This document shows, piece by piece, positions 31,669 through 39,360 of a stretch of 39,360 bases of DNA. This stretch comes from GWA2-66-18 sp964537395 (GTDB lineage Bacteria > Elusimicrobiota > Elusimicrobia > UBA1565 > UBA9628). The DNA lies in NCBI GenBank assembly GCA_964537395.1, contig CAZIBN010000031.1, positions 1-39,360 of the forward strand, given 5' to 3'. Under the pieces are notes generated by a model. The model made no database searches. It was not told where the DNA came from and saw only the letters and a program-made list of their open reading frames with translations. The first letter of the stretch is position 1, and each line of letters begins with the position of its first letter. The translations under genes were made by a program, and so were the position numbers.

Positions 31669-32217
31669 ATGAGCACGCGCCTGCGCCTTCTGGCCGTCCT
31701 GAACGCCGTCTTCTTGCTGTCGGCGCTCGGCTGCGGCGATGAAGGCGGCGGCTGCGGGCCGGCGCCCGAGAAAAAGGAAGAGCCTGCCGGCGGCGGGGGC
31801 GGGGGGATGTCCGGGAATAAAGGCTCGTCTTCCGGAACGGCGGAGCTGAACGCCGGCGACAAGAAGGGCCGCGTGCTGAAGCCGTACCGGCGGCCGACCT
31901 CCGCCTATGAGCCGGCGAAGTCCACCGCGACCATCAGCAAGCCCGTCATCGTCGTGTCGTCGGCGACCGCGGCAGGGAGAAAGGCCGCGACGCTGGGCGT
32001 CGCGCGCGTGACCAAACGCAACGTGGACGGCGTGGTCGACCGGGTCGTGGTGACCTGCCGGATCATGGCGACCTCTCCCGACGGGCAGTGCGCGGGTGCG
32101 GCGAACTACGCCGAGATCAAGGAGCGATGCTGCCCGGGCGGCCTGGTCGAGAGCTGCAAGACCTCGATGAACGGCGTCATCCTCGTCGGCCGCGGCTGCG
32201 ACCCCGACAAGCGCTGA
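31669..32217 (+). CDS. Cys-rich putative lipoprotein, 182 aa
   Basis: The N-terminus MSTRLRLLAVLNAVFLLSALGC is a lipoprotein-type signal. The lipobox (ALGC) is slightly atypical, with Leu at -2. A Gly/Ser/Glu-rich flexible linker follows (to about residue 60), then a basic region (KKGRVLKPYRRP). The C-terminal domain has six Cys (VVVTCRIMATSPDGQC, KERCCPGGLVESC, GRGC), suggesting disulphides in an envelope location. No family is recognised. It diverges from the DUF1189 operon and precedes the giant membrane protein by 54 nt, possibly in one transcript. Confidence 0.75.
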   Translation: MSTRLRLLAVLNAVFLLSALGCGDEGGGCGPAPEKKEEPAGGGGGGMSGNKGSSSGTAELNAGDKKGRVLKPYRRPTSAYEPAKSTATISKPVIVVSSATAAGRKAATLGVARVTKRNVDGVVDRVVVTCRIMATSPDGQCAGAANYAEIKERCCPGGLVESCKTSMNGVILVGRGCDPDKR

Positions 32218-32271
32218 GCCCCCCTTGATTTATTTCGCTTCGGGGCCAACACTTGGTCGGTTGCGGCCATA

Positions 32272-35200
32272 ATGAACGAAAAAGAGCTCATCGAGACTTT
32301 GTGCGCGTATCTCGGCACGGGACGCCTGGACAACGGCTTTCTCCTTCCCGCCCTGAAGGAGCTCGGTGAAAAATCCGGAGCCCGCCCGTCCTCGGCGGAA
32401 TTGCTCGAAGCTCTCCAGCAGCGCCCCGGCCCCGCGTTCGAGAGCCTCGCCAATCACCTGAAGAGCCGACGCCGCGTCGAGGCGGTGCGCTGCCTGCAGA
32501 GGAAGAAGAACGGCGCTCCGCTCGACGAATTCCGCGGCCTGCTCGGGGACCTTCCCCTGAACGCGCCGGCGGGCTGGCTGAACGTCATGGCGGGCGTCAA
32601 AGGCCTGCGCGGCGCGCTGGCGGAGGGGGGCTCGTTTCCGGGCGCGGGCCGCGTGGTCGACCCCGTGGCCTTGATCGAGGCTTTAGGCGCGACGGCTCCC
32701 TCCCTTCAGCCGGCGCTGGCGGGGATCTCGGCGAGCCTGCGCGGCAACGCCGAGCGTTTGGCGCGGCAGGCCGCCGATCACCTGGCCGGAGGGTCGTCGC
32801 AATTTCCCGTTGAGCTTGACGAGGAAGCAGCCGAGGCGATTCTCGAAGAGTCCTTTTTGAAGGCCGAAACGGCGGAGCAAAAGCGGCGGGTGCTCGATGC
32901 CGCGTGCGGCTGGCCGACAAGCTGGATGGCCGGCCTGATCCGGAAGCTCGGCTCGGATGCTTCCTTAAGGGACCGAGCCTCGCTTCTTCTGACCTTGCGC
33001 TTTGACGAGCCGTCCATCGTGGACTGGAGCGGCTGGGATTCCTGGCTCGCCCGGGCTGGGGAGCAGGACGAGGTCGCGCTGAACGCCTATCGCGCGCTCG
33101 CGGCGGAAGCGCCCGCGGAGCTCCTGTTGCTTTGGGCCCGCGATCGAGCCGACTGCCCGGCGGAGGCGCGGGAGGCTCTCGAGCTTCATTGCCGCGATAA
33201 GAATGTCTCACGCCCCAAAGCCGTCGCGCCGGCGCCGGTAAAGTCGGAAGCGCCGCCGGCGCGCGTCGTTTCTCTTCCCAAGGCGGCGCCGCTTCCGAAG
33301 GCCCCGCCAAAGCCTGTCGAGCCCGAGGGTCCGTCGCTGTGGGACGAGCATCTTCTTCCTTTTTTCGCCGGCAACTGGCCTATGCTCGCCGGCATCGCGA
33401 TGGTCGTGGTCGGAAGCTCGTTGCTGGCCTACTACACCTGGGATAAGCACTGGTTCGTGCGCTACACGGTCCTGCCTGTGCTGCTGGCCGCGTTCACCTC
33501 GGCGCTGGCGCGCATCGGGGCGTGGATCGAGAAGCGCGACGCGGCGCTCAAGGGCACAGCGGACATGCTGCGCGGCGCGTCCGTGGCGCTTCTGCCCGCG
33601 AACTTCATGGCTGTCGCTTTGCTCGCGCGCGACCCTCAGGTCACGCATAAGGAGATCCTTCTTCCGGTATTCACTCTCCTCTATATAGCGGCGGCCGGCC
33701 GCGGCCTGCGGCGCTGGTGCTCCGCCGTGCACGAGCCGTTGGGCGGGACGCTCGCCATGACCTTGCTCGGCCTCAACGCCCTGGTCCTGCTCGGCCCGGT
33801 TCTTCTGACCTACGCGCCGCCGGCGCGGCTGGGGCTCCTGCTCGGCGTGGGCTTTCATGCCGGTTTCCTGCTGCTGGCCTGGACCATCATGCGCTTCGTG
33901 AGGGAGCAGCTGACGCCGAAGCTCAGCGAGGAAGGGCGGGTCCCCTGGTTCCTGGGCGTGACTTTGGCGACGACCTACATGCAGGTTTTCCTGTGGGTGC
34001 ACGGCTACCTGCGCTATCTGCCGCCGGCGTACGCGTATTCCTGCCTCGTCGTCGTCGCAGGCGGCCTCGTCCTGTTCTCCGAGCAATGCTCGCGCGGCCA
34101 GGGCGAAGGCTCGAAGGTTTACGGAAAGGACTCCTTCATCGGCTACGCGACGATCCTCCTCGGTCTTTTCATGGGCGCGGCTCATCCCGAGGCGCGCACG
34201 GCGACCTTGGCGCTCGCCGGGACGATCTGGATGGCTCAGGCGGTGTTCCGTCGCGAGCTTCTCCATGCCTGGATCGCTTTTACGTTGCTCGCGCTCAGCG
34301 GTGGATCTGTCGGCCTGTGGGACTCCTTCCCGCGCGTGCGTATTCCCATGCTGACCTTGGCGCTGGCGGCGGCGATGGGCGCGTTCGGCCGCGTCGCCAA
34401 GCGCTGGTGGGACGAGTTCGTCCAGGTCGGCGCGCGCATGCAGGCCGCCGTGCTGCACATCACGGCGGTCCTGGCCGTCCTTGTCCAGTGGCATTACCGG
34501 TCGCCGCCGTACGAAACCGCCGCCGTCCTGCTCGCCACGGCGGCGCTGTTCGCCTGGCGCGCGCATCGCGACCAGAAACTCGTCTACGTGCATACGGCGA
34601 TGACGGTGCTGGCCGTGACCTTGCCCTACCTCGGCTTCGCCGACATCTCGGGGCGAACCTTGCAGGGCAACACCGTCGTGTTCGGTCTTTCGCTCCTGTC
34701 GATGTTCTGGCTTGCCCTGCAACGCGCGCGGCCGACGCCGATGATCCGCGGCGGGCGCTCGACCGTGCTGCTGATCTACGGCGCGCTCGCGATGACGGCG
34801 ATGTTTCTTCGCGTCGCCTTCGAGCAGGGGCGCCCCGACAGCGCCCTGGCCGGGCAGGCGGCGATGTCCTTGGCCGGGCCGCTCCTGATGGCCGTCGCCC
34901 TGGTCTTCGCGGCGTATCACTCGCGCTCGCTCCTGCCGATCGGCATGGCGTCGCTGATGGTCATCATCCTTTTGCCCCAGCTGCGGCGCGAGATCACGCA
35001 GCATCTGCCCTTCATCGAGTGGGGCTCGGGCTTGATGAGCGCTCTCGTCGCCGTCGCGCTGACCTGGTGCTGCTTCCTGCTGCGTAAGTCGCCCGCGCTA
35101 GCGAACCTCGATGAGGGCGACCGCTTCGGCGGCTACGCGCCTTTCCCTTTGCAGCGTCGAGACCACACGCTTTTTACCTGGCCGTTGCTGGCGTCCGCGC

Positions 35201-38200
35201 TGTTCCTGGTACTCAAGGTGGATACCTGGGTCCTGGCGAGCCAGGTGGCCGGAGGCGGCGTCCATCTGAAGACCGCGCTGGCGCTGATCGTGGCCGGCGC
35301 GGCGTGGACCTTGCGGGCGATCTATTACCGCGAGTTTCCGGCATCCCGAACCTACGTGCATTTCGGCTGGGTGTCGGCGGTGGCGGGCCTGGCCTTCGGC
35401 TACTACGATCAGGCGGCCGATCCGCGCTGGCACGATGCGGCGCTCCTGTGCGTCGGCGCTCTGAACGCGGTGTATCTCGGCTACCGCTACGGCCTGGAGC
35501 CGTCCCGTCCGTGGGCAGGGGAATTCCTGGCCGCGCCGATGCGCGCCGTGCTTCGCCTGGCCTCCGTGGGCGTCGCGCTGGCGGCGCTCGCCGCGCTGTA
35601 CGGCGGCGGCGAGGTCGGGCCGATGCTGCCGCTTCTTATATTCTCAAGCGTCCAATTAGCATGGTTCGGACTAACCGACGGCGACGCGACCTTCGGCACG
35701 CTCCTGTTCTTCCAGACCTTGACGGCGATCCTCGCCGGGGCGGCGCCCGGGTCCGGGTTCCTGTTTGCGCGCATGACCATCGCCTCATGCGTGGAGCCCG
35801 TGCTGTTGTACTTTCTTGGCCTGCAAGCGTTTCAGCTTGTACTTGAATTCCAGAACGAGGCGGAGATCCGTTTGCGCTCGCTCATCGCGCCGCTCTTCTT
35901 CTGGTGCGCGCTGGGCGCCTTCTTCTCCGGCCTCTACGGTGTTTACGACGGGGTGGTCGTCTTCGACCTGACTTTCGTTCGGCAAGGGCTTCTGCTCGCC
36001 GTCGTGCTGTCGGCCGCCCGGGCTCAAGGCTGCGGCCCGCTGGCGCTTCTCGCTCTGGGGCTCGGGTATATCGATTTTTACTTTGCGGGGCTGTCGAGCC
36101 AGTTCAGCGCGCAGGCGCGCCTTGAGTTCCTGACCTCGCCGTGGCGGCTGAGCGCCTTCGCCTTCGCGATGGCCCTTTTCGGCGCCGCGGGAGCGTGGGT
36201 ACGGGAACGCCGACCGGGGTTGATGGAAGGCTCGCTCGGTGACGCGTTCTTCCGCCTGCCTGCCCGGCCGTGGGTGTTCGGCTCGGCGATGCTCTTCGCC
36301 GCGGCCGCCGTCCTGTTCCATGGAAGTGATCACGCGTTCCGCAACGAGGCGTTTCAGCTCCTGACGCCGTACCTCGCCGCGGCGGCCTTCGCCGTCGTCG
36401 GGCTTTCCTGGCGCCGCGTGGAGCCGTTCGCCGTCGCGAGCCTGCTCCTCGGCCTTGGTAACATCCATATGGTCCGCTTCTATCTGGGCGAGACCTTGCG
36501 CACGCGCGGCCTGACCGAGAACCACCTGTTCTGCCTCGGCGCGGTCGCGACGTTCGGCCAGTTCCGGCTCGCTGGGCTGTTCGCCAAGCGCGACGAGGTC
36601 GTCGTCTTTCTGAACCGTGCGACCTTGCTCGCGGCGGGGTTCGTGCTGGCGCTGCTGACGAGCACCTACTTCATCCACCCCGACCTCGAGGCGATGAGCG
36701 ATACGCGCTTTGTGCTTTCAGGCGTCATGGCCTGGCTCGCGGGCCGCTGCTTCCAGCGCGCAGCGCGCGCTCCCGACTCCGGCGAGGCGCCGTACGCGGC
36801 TCTCTTCGAGGGCGTCTATCATTACGGCGTCACCACCGCGTTCTGGTGCTTCGCCCTTCTCATCCCGTGGTTCCGCAATCCCTACGCCGCCTTCCCCGCG
36901 CTCGGCCTGCCCGTGCTGTACTTCTACGCGCGCGCCGAGCTCGCCAACGGCGCGGGGGAGGCCTTCGTCGCTCGCTACCGGAACACGGCGACGACGCTCT
37001 CTTTCTTTTTATTCGCTCTCTACGCGTTCCGCGGCGCGTTCCAAATGGTGCTGTTCCCGCAGGCGTCTCTCGGCGTGGAGCACTATCACTTCAACTCCCC
37101 GTTCGTGATGATCCTGGCTCTCGTGATGTTCCGCCTGCAGGGCCTCGGCGGCACCCAGTGGCTCGGCTTCTATGCCGGCCTGGCGATGATGCTCGGCAGC
37201 TACTTCCTGCTCACGCGCCTGCCGGGCTTGAGCCCGTTCGATTTCCCGATCCCGTCGGCGTGGTCCGCGTTCGGCCTCGGCCACTTCTGGATGCTGTTCA
37301 GCGCGCACGGTTCGCCTCCGCGTACCTTTCTCCAAAATATCGGCAACCTGGACGACGCGCAGTGGGAGTCGCACCGGGGCTTCTGGGGCGCCTTCCTGCT
37401 CGCGGCCACGCAGGCAAGCCTGGCGTGGGGCCTCACCGATCAGGCGGCGCAGCCGTACATGGTCGCGCCCTTGCTCCTTGGCGGCGCGAGCCTTCTGGCG
37501 CATCAGGCGTACATCCGCAGCTCCGTTGCGCTGTACGTCTTCGCGGCGTTCGAGGGCCTCATCGCCTTGCATGCCGATTTCTTCGTGACGAGCTATCTCC
37601 CCAAGGATCAGGTGGTGTGGGCGCTGATCGCGCTTTGGGCGGTGCTTCTCTCGGCGTCCGAGGCCAGGCCCGAAGGCGGTATCCGCAAAGGCATCGGCGC
37701 GATCTCTCTGGGCCTGGGCGCGATCGTGATGGGTCACGTCTTCTACCATCACCCGGACTCGTCTGCCGGGCTGTGGGCCTTCGCCTCGGCCGCTTTGCTG
37801 GCGGCCCTGACGCCGCGCCCGGCGCGCAAGGCGGCCTCGGATCTGGAATCCCTGGCCGGCGGCCTGCTGCTTGCCGTGCCGGTCTGGCTCGTCTATTTCA
37901 GCCAGTCGGACCAACCGGCGCCCTGGCCGTGGCTCGCGACGACCTCGACCATTCTTGCGACGGGCCTGTTCGCTCGCTGGGTGCAGAATTCCTTCTACGC
38001 GCCCTACTCCGAACGGGAGCGAAACCCGCCGCGCCTGTTCGATCAGACCTTGACGACGCTCGGCACGCAGGGCAACGGCGTCAATTCCGCGGCGCTGTAC
38101 CTTGTCTTCGGCCTGACGGCCTGGGTCCAGTGCTCTCACTACGGCCGTCCGTTCGCGCTCCATGACCTCGCCCTCATGCTGATTCTCTATGGCGTCTCGG

Positions 38201-39102
38201 CCTACGCCTGGTTCGAGGAAGGACGCCTGCGCCAGACCATGCTTCCGTACTTCATGCTCCAGTTCTGCGTGATCGGCTTCTTCGCCGTGATCCGCCGCCA
38301 GCTGATGCTGACGCTCGGCTGGTGGAGCTACGAGTACGACGTCTGGGCGAGCCTGCTCGTCTCGTTCTCGCTGGCGGGCGCCAAGCAGATCCTGCCGCTC
38401 GGCCCCCGCGAGGCGCGCATCCCGTTGCTGGGGACCTTGCTCGCGATGCCCGTCGCGGTGATGACCTGGGTGCTGATCCACGGCCTCGGCACGGACACCG
38501 TGCTTTTGGTGGTGGGATTGTACAGCCTCATGTTCGCGTATATGGGCAAGGATGAGCGCGAGTCTCCGTATCACATCGTCGCCATGGGCGGCTTCATCTC
38601 TTTCGTGCTCATCGTGTTCTGGACGAAGCTCGAGCTGCGCGCGCTCTCGGCCTACATCATCCCCGTCGGCCTGGGGACCTTGACCCTTCTGCAGATGTTC
38701 CGCGACAAGGTCTCTCCCGTCGTGCGCAACGAGATCCGGGCGATCACCTTGCTCGCCATGCTCGGCAGCGCGGGCTATTACGCGCTGCTGGACGACCGCT
38801 ACCCTCTGTACTTCCACATGACCATGCTCGTCGTGTCCGTGCTCGCGATGGCGGTCGGCAGCCTGTTCCGCACCCGCGTCTACGTCCTGCTCGGCTTCGC
38901 GGGGCTGCTGACCGATCTGGCGGCCCTGCTGTATAAGCTCCTCGTCCACATGGACCGCAGCTCGCGCATGACCTTGATCGGCACCCAGGTGCTCGTGTTC
39001 GGCACGGTGCTGATCGTCGGAGCGATCTACTACAAGACGAACCAGGAGAAGCTCAACGCGATGTTCGAGCGCTGGCGCGGGCACCTGACGACCTGGGAGT
39101 AG
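32272..39102 (+). CDS. Giant polytopic membrane protein, 2276 aa
   Basis: One uninterrupted frame of 6.8 kb. Residues 1-300 are soluble and helical; 310-355 form a Pro/Lys/Ala-rich linker. From about residue 365 to the end I count by eye about 60 hydrophobic segments of 17-25 residues separated by short loops, with no obvious large soluble insert. The first block (FFAGNWPMLAGIAMVVVGSSLLAYYTW, then a helix ending ALARIGAWIEKRDAALKGTADMLRGASVALLP) is reminiscent of DUF2339/DUF2157-type multi-helix proteins, but the length is far greater. No catalytic motif is evident. It ends in a short charged tail. No good -10 at the leaderless distance and no Shine-Dalgarno precede the ATG; it may be co-transcribed with the lipoprotein gene. 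Confidence 0.85.
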   Translation: MNEKELIETLCAYLGTGRLDNGFLLPALKELGEKSGARPSSAELLEALQQRPGPAFESLANHLKSRRRVEAVRCLQRKKNGAPLDEFRGLLGDLPLNAPAGWLNVMAGVKGLRGALAEGGSFPGAGRVVDPVALIEALGATAPSLQPALAGISASLRGNAERLARQAADHLAGGSSQFPVELDEEAAEAILEESFLKAETAEQKRRVLDAACGWPTSWMAGLIRKLGSDASLRDRASLLLTLRFDEPSIVDWSGWDSWLARAGEQDEVALNAYRALAAEAPAELLLLWARDRADCPAEAREALELHCRDKNVSRPKAVAPAPVKSEAPPARVVSLPKAAPLPKAPPKPVEPEGPSLWDEHLLPFFAGNWPMLAGIAMVVVGSSLLAYYTWDKHWFVRYTVLPVLLAAFTSALARIGAWIEKRDAALKGTADMLRGASVALLPANFMAVALLARDPQVTHKEILLPVFTLLYIAAAGRGLRRWCSAVHEPLGGTLAMTLLGLNALVLLGPVLLTYAPPARLGLLLGVGFHAGFLLLAWTIMRFVREQLTPKLSEEGRVPWFLGVTLATTYMQVFLWVHGYLRYLPPAYAYSCLVVVAGGLVLFSEQCSRGQGEGSKVYGKDSFIGYATILLGLFMGAAHPEARTATLALAGTIWMAQAVFRRELLHAWIAFTLLALSGGSVGLWDSFPRVRIPMLTLALAAAMGAFGRVAKRWWDEFVQVGARMQAAVLHITAVLAVLVQWHYRSPPYETAAVLLATAALFAWRAHRDQKLVYVHTAMTVLAVTLPYLGFADISGRTLQGNTVVFGLSLLSMFWLALQRARPTPMIRGGRSTVLLIYGALAMTAMFLRVAFEQGRPDSALAGQAAMSLAGPLLMAVALVFAAYHSRSLLPIGMASLMVIILLPQLRREITQHLPFIEWGSGLMSALVAVALTWCCFLLRKSPALANLDEGDRFGGYAPFPLQRRDHTLFTWPLLASALFLVLKVDTWVLASQVAGGGVHLKTALALIVAGAAWTLRAIYYREFPASRTYVHFGWVSAVAGLAFGYYDQAADPRWHDAALLCVGALNAVYLGYRYGLEPSRPWAGEFLAAPMRAVLRLASVGVALAALAALYGGGEVGPMLPLLIFSSVQLAWFGLTDGDATFGTLLFFQTLTAILAGAAPGSGFLFARMTIASCVEPVLLYFLGLQAFQLVLEFQNEAEIRLRSLIAPLFFWCALGAFFSGLYGVYDGVVVFDLTFVRQGLLLAVVLSAARAQGCGPLALLALGLGYIDFYFAGLSSQFSAQARLEFLTSPWRLSAFAFAMALFGAAGAWVRERRPGLMEGSLGDAFFRLPARPWVFGSAMLFAAAAVLFHGSDHAFRNEAFQLLTPYLAAAAFAVVGLSWRRVEPFAVASLLLGLGNIHMVRFYLGETLRTRGLTENHLFCLGAVATFGQFRLAGLFAKRDEVVVFLNRATLLAAGFVLALLTSTYFIHPDLEAMSDTRFVLSGVMAWLAGRCFQRAARAPDSGEAPYAALFEGVYHYGVTTAFWCFALLIPWFRNPYAAFPALGLPVLYFYARAELANGAGEAFVARYRNTATTLSFFLFALYAFRGAFQMVLFPQASLGVEHYHFNSPFVMILALVMFRLQGLGGTQWLGFYAGLAMMLGSYFLLTRLPGLSPFDFPIPSAWSAFGLGHFWMLFSAHGSPPRTFLQNIGNLDDAQWESHRGFWGAFLLAATQASLAWGLTDQAAQPYMVAPLLLGGASLLAHQAYIRSSVALYVFAAFEGLIALHADFFVTSYLPKDQVVWALIALWAVLLSASEARPEGGIRKGIGAISLGLGAIVMGHVFYHHPDSSAGLWAFASAALLAALTPRPARKAASDLESLAGGLLLAVPVWLVYFSQSDQPAPWPWLATTSTILATGLFARWVQNSFYAPYSERERNPPRLFDQTLTTLGTQGNGVNSAALYLVFGLTAWVQCSHYGRPFALHDLALMLILYGVSAYAWFEEGRLRQTMLPYFMLQFCVIGFFAVIRRQLMLTLGWWSYEYDVWASLLVSFSLAGAKQILPLGPREARIPLLGTLLAMPVAVMTWVLIHGLGTDTVLLVVGLYSLMFAYMGKDERESPYHIVAMGGFISFVLIVFWTKLELRALSAYIIPVGLGTLTLLQMFRDKVSPVVRNEIRAITLLAMLGSAGYYALLDDRYPLYFHMTMLVVSVLAMAVGSLFRTRVYVLLGFAGLLTDLAALLYKLLVHMDRSSRMTLIGTQVLVFGTVLIVGAIYYKTNQEKLNAMFERWRGHLTTWE

Positions 39103-39123
39103 CGCGCCAACCCGTCAATGCGG

Positions 39124-39129
39124 TACCCT
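39124..39129 (+). promoter_or_regulatory. -10-like TACCCT of the 39136 gene
   Basis: TACCCT ends exactly 6 nt before the ATG at 39136. It is a weak hexamer but has the spacing seen throughout the window. Confidence 0.4.
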
Positions 39130-39135
39130 CGTCCG

Positions 39136-39360
39136 ATGCAAGATAAGCTCGACCAGCCGGAGGCGAAAGCCGACATTCCTGTCCTGACGACCGATCCAAG
39201 CGCGGGCACGGCGGACATCGCCTTGTTCAACGCGAATGTCGCCACGATTAGGGCCGACGTCTCCGATGTTAAGGCCCATATCTCCGCGCTCAAGCCCCAG
39301 ATCGTCGCGCTCAAGGCCGATGTGATAGAGGAAAAGGCCTCTTTGACCGAGGTTATGTCC
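39136..39360 (+). CDS. Coiled-coil-like protein, 5' part only
   Basis: The frame starts at ATG 39136 and is open to the window edge (75 residues). After an N-terminal polar segment (MQDKLDQPEAKADIPVL) the sequence adopts a heptad-like pattern with hydrophobic residues every three to four positions (VATIRADVSDVKAHISALK, IVALKADVIEE). This predicts a long alpha-helix or coiled coil. No signal peptide or membrane segment is visible. The family cannot be named from this part. It begins 33 nt after the giant membrane protein gene and appears to have its own leaderless start. Confidence 0.6.
   Translation, partial: MQDKLDQPEAKADIPVLTTDPSAGTADIALFNANVATIRADVSDVKAHISALKPQIVALKADVIEEKASLTEVMS

Overview
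This is a high-GC bacterial chromosomal window that is almost fully coding. It carries housekeeping, cell-envelope and peptidoglycan-salvage genes. I see no rRNA, tRNA, CRISPR array, prophage or transposase gene. A Lol-type lipoprotein ABC exporter and several lipoproteins or signal-peptide proteins indicate a diderm with an outer membrane. Gene content and compact layout would fit Elusimicrobiota or a similar environmental lineage, but no marker here proves it. Two 100-N gaps, each flanked by the same 55 bases on both sides, show that the window is a short-read metagenome or draft scaffold. Both gaps lie inside genes, and both genes become single open frames when the 55-base overlap is collapsed.

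Layout. 1-1143: two small exported proteins of unknown function in an AT-richer left end, followed by a spacer with repeated palindromes. 1144-2160: a secreted EEP-family nuclease or phosphatase. 2242-9619: a tightly packed eight-gene minus-strand operon in the order REC, REC, lysS, lolC/E-type permease, lolD, GT-C-like membrane protein, ilvE, xth; its junctions overlap, abut or leave 5 nt. 9659-10795: an exported TPR-like protein, divergent from a CbiX-like chelatase (10819). 11359-14823: ndk, a hydrolase-fold protein that has lost catalytic residues, murQ, and an esterase interrupted by gap 1. 14824-15340: a structured, probably transcribed region with a promoter, hairpins and terminators, plus a 50-aa small protein with a near-perfect Shine-Dalgarno. 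15339-19664: adenine deaminase-like gene, alpha/beta hydrolase, SUI1/YciH and an S46 dipeptidyl-peptidase. 19667-22900: uridine kinase with a membrane protein, then a hydrolase-lytic transglycosylase fusion. 22897-26094: two exported proteins of unknown function, the larger with DSPK decapeptide repeats and gap 2. 26170-30402: nagZ, an SSS-family transporter and namZ, with a 27-bp inverted repeat between the last two. 30399-31594: a CcmI-tail-like lipoprotein and a DUF1189-like membrane protein. 31669-39360: a Cys-rich lipoprotein, a 2276-aa protein with about 60 hydrophobic segments, and the start of a coiled-coil-like protein.

How the genes work together. MurQ, NagZ, NamZ, an SSS transporter and an MltB-like lytic transglycosylase together suggest turnover and salvage of peptidoglycan amino sugars. 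No MurNAc kinase is visible in the window. The LysRS-Lol-IlvE-Xth operon joins unrelated housekeeping functions under one promoter with two receiver-only response regulators.

A genome-style signal stands out. In front of fourteen transcription-unit-leading genes a TAnnnT-like -10 hexamer ends exactly 6 or 7 nt before the start codon. This predicts that most mRNAs here start at the initiation codon (leaderless). The exceptions include the 50-aa small gene, which has a 10-nt match to the anti-Shine-Dalgarno, and the S46 peptidase gene, which has a short leader with AGGAG.
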